This document shows positions 7,180-8,962 of a DNA stretch of 8,962 nucleotides, in pieces. The stretch comes from Propionibacteriaceae bacterium. GTDB lineage: Bacteria; Actinomycetota; Actinomycetes; Propionibacteriales; Propionibacteriaceae. The notes beneath the pieces are model-generated. The model saw only the letters and a list, made by a program, of their open reading frames with translations, was not told the DNA's origin and did no database searches. The stretch spans positions 1-8,962 of the forward strand of contig JAIRXX010000062.1 of NCBI GenBank assembly GCA_031268065.1, read 5' to 3'. Within the stretch, counting starts at the first letter, position 1; each line of letters begins with the position of its first letter. Made by a program: the position numbers and the translations under genes.

Positions 7180-7198
7180 TGATATCACATTGATATCA
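7180..7198 (-). promoter_or_regulatory. Tandem palindromic operator, two TGATATCA sites 11 bp apart
   Basis: TGATATCA occurs at 7180-7187 and 7191-7198. Each copy is its own reverse complement, and both are followed on the plus strand by CA. The 11-bp period puts both sites on the same face of the helix. The block is AT-rich within GC-rich surroundings and overlaps the predicted -10 box and transcription start of the SPFH-RHH unit. Tandem short palindromes are typical targets of ribbon-helix-helix repressors such as MetJ and CopG, and an RHH gene is the second gene of this unit. Confidence 0.6.
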
Positions 7199-7218
7199 CA
7201 ATACTTTGGAGGGCGCAA
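7190..7218 (-). promoter_or_regulatory. Predicted promoter of the SPFH-RHH operon
   Basis: On the minus strand TTGCGC (7213-7218) could be the -35 box, followed after 17 bases by TATCAA (7190-7195) as the -10 box. Transcription would start near 7183, leaving a short leader with the GAGGGGAG ribosome site. An alternative is TTGTGA followed by TTTTCT, 17 bases downstream; in both versions the tandem palindromes overlap the promoter. Confidence 0.4.
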
Positions 7219-7235
7219 GAGTTGCCGGGCATTGC

Positions 7236-7269
7236 GCTGGGCCGGACGGCGCGAACCGCCCGGCCCAGC
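7236..7269 (-). terminator. GC-rich hairpin after the UreI-family gene
   Basis: GCTGGGCCGG (7236-7245) and CCGGCCCAGC (7260-7269) form a perfect 10-bp stem. The loop can add CGG/CCG pairing after one A-C mismatch. It begins 6 bases past the UreI-family stop and separates that cluster from the SPFH promoter. No T-run follows on the minus strand, as is common for terminators in GC-rich actinobacteria. Confidence 0.6.
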
Positions 7270-7275
7270 CGCAGC

Positions 7276-7830
7276 TCAGCCTCCCAGCAGCGGATGCCAC
7301 CAGCCGTTCAGCATGTAGAGCCCCGGCACCCACAGGGATACCAGGAAGCCCACGATCATTGAAACGACGGTGACCTTGGCGAAGATCTTTGAATCATTGA
7401 GCTTGCCCAGCCCCATCGAGATGAAGAACAACAGCCACAGATAACCCCAGATGATCCATATGATGCCGAGCAGCACATCGCCCGACATGAAGGTCTGGTA
7501 GGTCGGCAGCGGCACGTTGATGACAACGAATCCGCAGAACCAACCGACTACCCGCCCGTCAAAGTCCTTGATGCGCTGCAAGCCGAGGAACACATAGGTC
7601 ATCGCAAACAGCAGCACCTGGGCAGCCCACCACAGCGCGGTGGACGGGTATTCAGCGGTGGACGGGCCGGACCATTCTTTGGCGATCCCAAGCAGGATCA
7701 GGAATAGCAGGATTCCCCCAAAGATGAGGTTGAGCCAGCCATTTTCCTTCTGCGCGCATTTGCCGCACGCGAAGGCTATATTCACAAAAAAGACTGCGGC
7801 GACGATAAACATCACCAAGCCGAGTATCAT
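7276..7830 (-). CDS. AmiS/UreI-family urea or short-amide channel
   Basis: The 184-residue protein is almost entirely hydrophobic, with six likely membrane helices at about 1-22, 32-50, 65-84, 92-108, 118-140 and 150-172. Family signatures are visible: FAMTYVFLGLQRIKDFDGRV (75-94) running into VGWFCGF, and WIIWGYLWLLFF (125-136), comparable to the Trp-rich channel-lining segment of Helicobacter UreI. Family members let urea or short aliphatic amides cross the inner membrane. In this window the gene lies in a cluster with an amidase, so an amide is the more likely substrate than urea; no urease genes are visible. GGAG at 7836-7839 lies 5 bases before ATG 7830. The gene follows the DUF1893 gene after 28 bases on the same strand and is closed by a GC-rich hairpin. 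It lacks long soluble loops that could act as a pH gate, but I cannot judge gating from sequence. Confidence 0.85.
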   Translation of the reverse strand: MILGLVMFIVAAVFFVNIAFACGKCAQKENGWLNLIFGGILLFLILLGIAKEWSGPSTAEYPSTALWWAAQVLLFAMTYVFLGLQRIKDFDGRVVGWFCGFVVINVPLPTYQTFMSGDVLLGIIWIIWGYLWLLFFISMGLGKLNDSKIFAKVTVVSMIVGFLVSLWVPGLYMLNGWWHPLLGG

Positions 7831-7858
7831 TATTTCTCCGTTTCGGAAGCTATTTGAG

Positions 7859-8311
7859 TCAAGCCTCCTGGCCGGTGAGATAGTGGCCGATGGCGGTCAG
7901 CGCTAAAGCCGGATCATTCAAGGCAGCCATTGCCATGTCGGCTTTATAACGCGATCCCCCTCCCCGCTCCACTAAATAGGGCACCGTCTCATGCCAGGTG
8001 GCTAAGATGCCGTGTTCATTGAGCAGGTCTATCGCTTCATCGGTCATTATCAGACCGAATACCGCGCGGGGTTTAAGGCTCGCCGCCAGCAGGGCCGCCG
8101 TCCGACCGACCACCCGGTCTCCGATCACGGCGCCAGCGGCGATCTCCGGGAGCCGGGTGGCCAGATCGACCAGCGGGACCAACCCGCGTTCAACGCTGTG
8201 GTGGACGATCTTGTCGCCGTTCACCACGACCAGCGTCTTAGCACCGTGTTCGAGTGCTATCCGAGCCTTATTGGCAGCATTGTAAGTGGACTGATCCATT
8301 TGCCATCCCAT
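7859..8311 (-). CDS. DUF1893-family protein (deaminase-like fold, function unknown)
   Basis: The 150-residue protein matches DUF1893: KTLVVVNGDKIVHHSVERGL (25-44), then PLVDLATRLPE, AVIGDRVVGRTAALLAASL (61-79), FGLIMTDEAIDLLNEHGI (85-102) and VPYLVERGGGSRYKADMAM (110-128). As I recall, the Thermotoga member TM1506 has a cytidine-deaminase-like fold, but no reaction is established for the family. Many members have a Cys-Pro-Met-Glu-like segment after the VPYL region; here the corresponding stretch RYKADMAM has no cysteine, which may mean a different or lost activity. The start is uncertain: ATG 8311 has no good ribosome site, whereas in-frame ATG 8299 is preceded by GGGATGG. Longer forms upstream would run through the hairpin and the 78-residue gene and are unlikely. 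It is followed after 28 bases by the channel gene, so the two are probably co-expressed. Confidence 0.8.
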   Translation of the reverse strand: MGWQMDQSTYNAANKARIALEHGAKTLVVVNGDKIVHHSVERGLVPLVDLATRLPEIAAGAVIGDRVVGRTAALLAASLKPRAVFGLIMTDEAIDLLNEHGILATWHETVPYLVERGGGSRYKADMAMAALNDPALALTAIGHYLTGQEA

Positions 8312-8331
8312 CGTTAGTAACACGACACGCA

Positions 8332-8363
8332 GCTGGTGGGCGCTGTCCCCAACGCCCACCAGC
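8332..8363 (-). terminator. Perfect 11-bp hairpin between the 78-aa gene and the DUF1893 gene
   Basis: GCTGGTGGGCG (8332-8342) and CGCCCACCAGC (8353-8363) are exact reverse complements around a 10-base loop. The hairpin begins 7 bases past the stop of the 78-residue gene and ends about 20 bases before ATG 8311. No T-run follows, so it may be a partial terminator or an mRNA-stabilising end rather than a full stop. Confidence 0.6.
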
Positions 8364-8370
8364 GCCGGGG

Positions 8371-8607
8371 TCAGAGCACTGTGGCCGAGCCGATCAGCGC
8401 GTTGAAGAACTGAGACTTGTTCTCGAAGGCGTCGAGGGTGATGCCTGAACAATACTCTTCCAAGGTGATCGTCTTGTCGAAATCAACCTTGATCTTCTCG
8501 GCGCCGGCCTTGGCCAGCAGCTCTTTCTTGGTGATGGGGAAAGCCACACCGGTACGGTCGAAGGCCCGGATCACGTTGTGGGCCTGGGCTGTGTAGAACT
8601 TCTGCAT
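8371..8607 (-). CDS. Unrecognised 78-residue protein of the amidase cluster
   Basis: The protein starts MQKFYTAQAHNVIRAF and contains GVAFPITKKELLAKAG (20-35), a charged strand KIKVDFDKTITLEEY (38-52) and FENKSQFFNALIGS (61-74). It has no signal peptide or membrane helix and should be cytoplasmic. AAAGGA (8616-8621) lies 8 bases before ATG 8607, a good ribosome site, and its codon use is like that of its neighbours, so it is a real gene. It follows the amidase after 28 bases. The layout (FP-x-TK-x-EL-x3-A, then a later helix-forming segment) faintly resembles small DUF2795-type proteins, but I do not claim membership. A regulatory or accessory role to the amidase is inferred from position only. 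Longer forms starting at 8727 would overlap the amidase and are rejected. Confidence 0.75.
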   Translation of the reverse strand: MQKFYTAQAHNVIRAFDRTGVAFPITKKELLAKAGAEKIKVDFDKTITLEEYCSGITLDAFENKSQFFNALIGSATVL

Positions 8608-8635
8608 TGTCTTATTCCTTTCTGGCTTTCGCGGG

Positions 8636-8962
8636 TTATGCCTTGTACGCTTCGTACTTGTCCAGCCCGTCACCGATGCCAGAGAAGGCAGGGTGCGACG
8701 CGCCACGGTTCTTGTAAGCCCAGACAAAGTTGCTAGTCACAGCCTCTTTGCGAATCTGATCCACGATCTGCGGATAGATGTCCGCCTTGATCATCCAGGG
8801 CAGGCCCATCGGCGCCTCGCAGATGATGGTGCCATCTGGATTGAGGATCATGGAACGGCCAAAGTAGGAGTAAGCCTCGTCAACGCCCACGGAGTTGGCG
8901 GTGACGACATAAGCCTGGTTGCAATACGCGCCAGCCTTATTGGTGATCTCCCAAGCCTTATC
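8636..8962 (-). CDS. Aliphatic amidase/formamidase-like enzyme, C-terminal 108 residues
   Basis: The frame is open from the right edge to TAA at 8636-8638; the N-terminal two thirds lie outside. The visible part, AYVVTANSVGVDEAYSYFGR, then SMILNPDGTIICEAP, IYPQIVDQIR and WAYKNRGASH, aligns with the C-terminal part of nitrilase-superfamily amidases (compare VAVANAAGFDGVYSYFGHS and the later HRG segment of AmiE). These enzymes hydrolyse short amides to the acid and ammonia with a Glu-Lys-Cys triad; the Cys lies upstream of the visible part and cannot be checked. The IYPQ segment is somewhat nearer formamidase AmiF than AmiE, so the substrate could be formamide or another short amide. The gene heads the cluster with the 78-residue protein, the DUF1893 protein and the AmiS/UreI channel. 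The full-length family is about 330-350 residues. Confidence 0.82.
   Translation of the reverse strand, partial: DKAWEITNKAGAYCNQAYVVTANSVGVDEAYSYFGRSMILNPDGTIICEAPMGLPWMIKADIYPQIVDQIRKEAVTSNFVWAYKNRGASHPAFSGIGDGLDKYEAYKA

Noticed and set aside
6150..7193. A 347-codon plus-strand frame opposite the SPFH gene
   Set aside because: The translation is a His/Gln/Arg-rich shadow; the minus strand encodes a clear SPFH protein with good ribosome site and operon spacing.
7183..7200. TATCACA repeats resembling WATCACW heptads of the plasmid omega repressor
   Set aside because: The repeats are 11 bp apart, not contiguous 7-bp heptads; the palindromic TGATATCA reading explains them better.
7859..8452. 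A longer 197-residue form of the DUF1893 protein
   Set aside because: The extra N-terminus runs through the hairpin and the end of the 78-residue gene, and family similarity begins only near ATG 8311/8299.
8371..8727. A longer 118-residue form of the small protein
   Set aside because: It would overlap the amidase coding end in another frame, while ATG 8607 has a well-placed AAAGGA site.

Overview
The window most likely comes from the chromosome of a high-GC actinobacterium. The strongest pointer is a gene for mycothiol synthase (MshD), an enzyme of the actinobacterial thiol mycothiol. A two-domain MutT1-type Nudix/histidine-phosphatase gene next to ppk1 (a neighbourhood also known from mycobacteria), a DUF2510 membrane protein and apparently leaderless starts agree with this. 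I cannot name the genus.

Region 1 (1-1054, + strand) looks foreign. It is visibly less GC-rich and has a strong AAAGGAGG ribosome site. It holds the end of a Phd/YefM-type antitoxin gene and a RhuM-family gene broken by an internal deletion plus frameshift.

Region 2 (1163-5075, + strand) is a tight, translationally coupled housekeeping operon, mshD-ppk1-mutT1. The genes overlap as ATGA and TGATG. Their products make mycothiol, synthesise polyphosphate and clean oxidised nucleotides or hydrolyse related phosphates, so together they read as a stress and phosphate-metabolism unit.

Region 3 (5076-7218, - strand) holds a DUF2510 single-pass membrane protein whose stop abuts that of mutT1. Upstream of it is a two-gene unit: an SPFH/band-7 membrane protein followed by a small ribbon-helix-helix (RHH) protein with an AT-hook-like tail. 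In front of this unit are two TGATATCA palindromes exactly 11 bp apart, overlapping the predicted promoter. They are the best candidate operator in the window.

Region 4 (7236-8962, - strand) is an amide/urea-type cluster: the C-terminal part of an aliphatic amidase/formamidase-like enzyme (cut by the window edge), an unrecognised 78-residue protein, a perfect 11-bp hairpin, a DUF1893 protein, an AmiS/UreI-family channel and a final hairpin. The likely logic is uptake of a short amide or urea through the channel and hydrolysis to ammonia by the amidase. The 78-residue protein and the DUF1893 protein are the undescribed parts.

I saw no RNA genes, CRISPR arrays, insertion sequences or origins. 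No stretch longer than about 110 bases lacks a gene.
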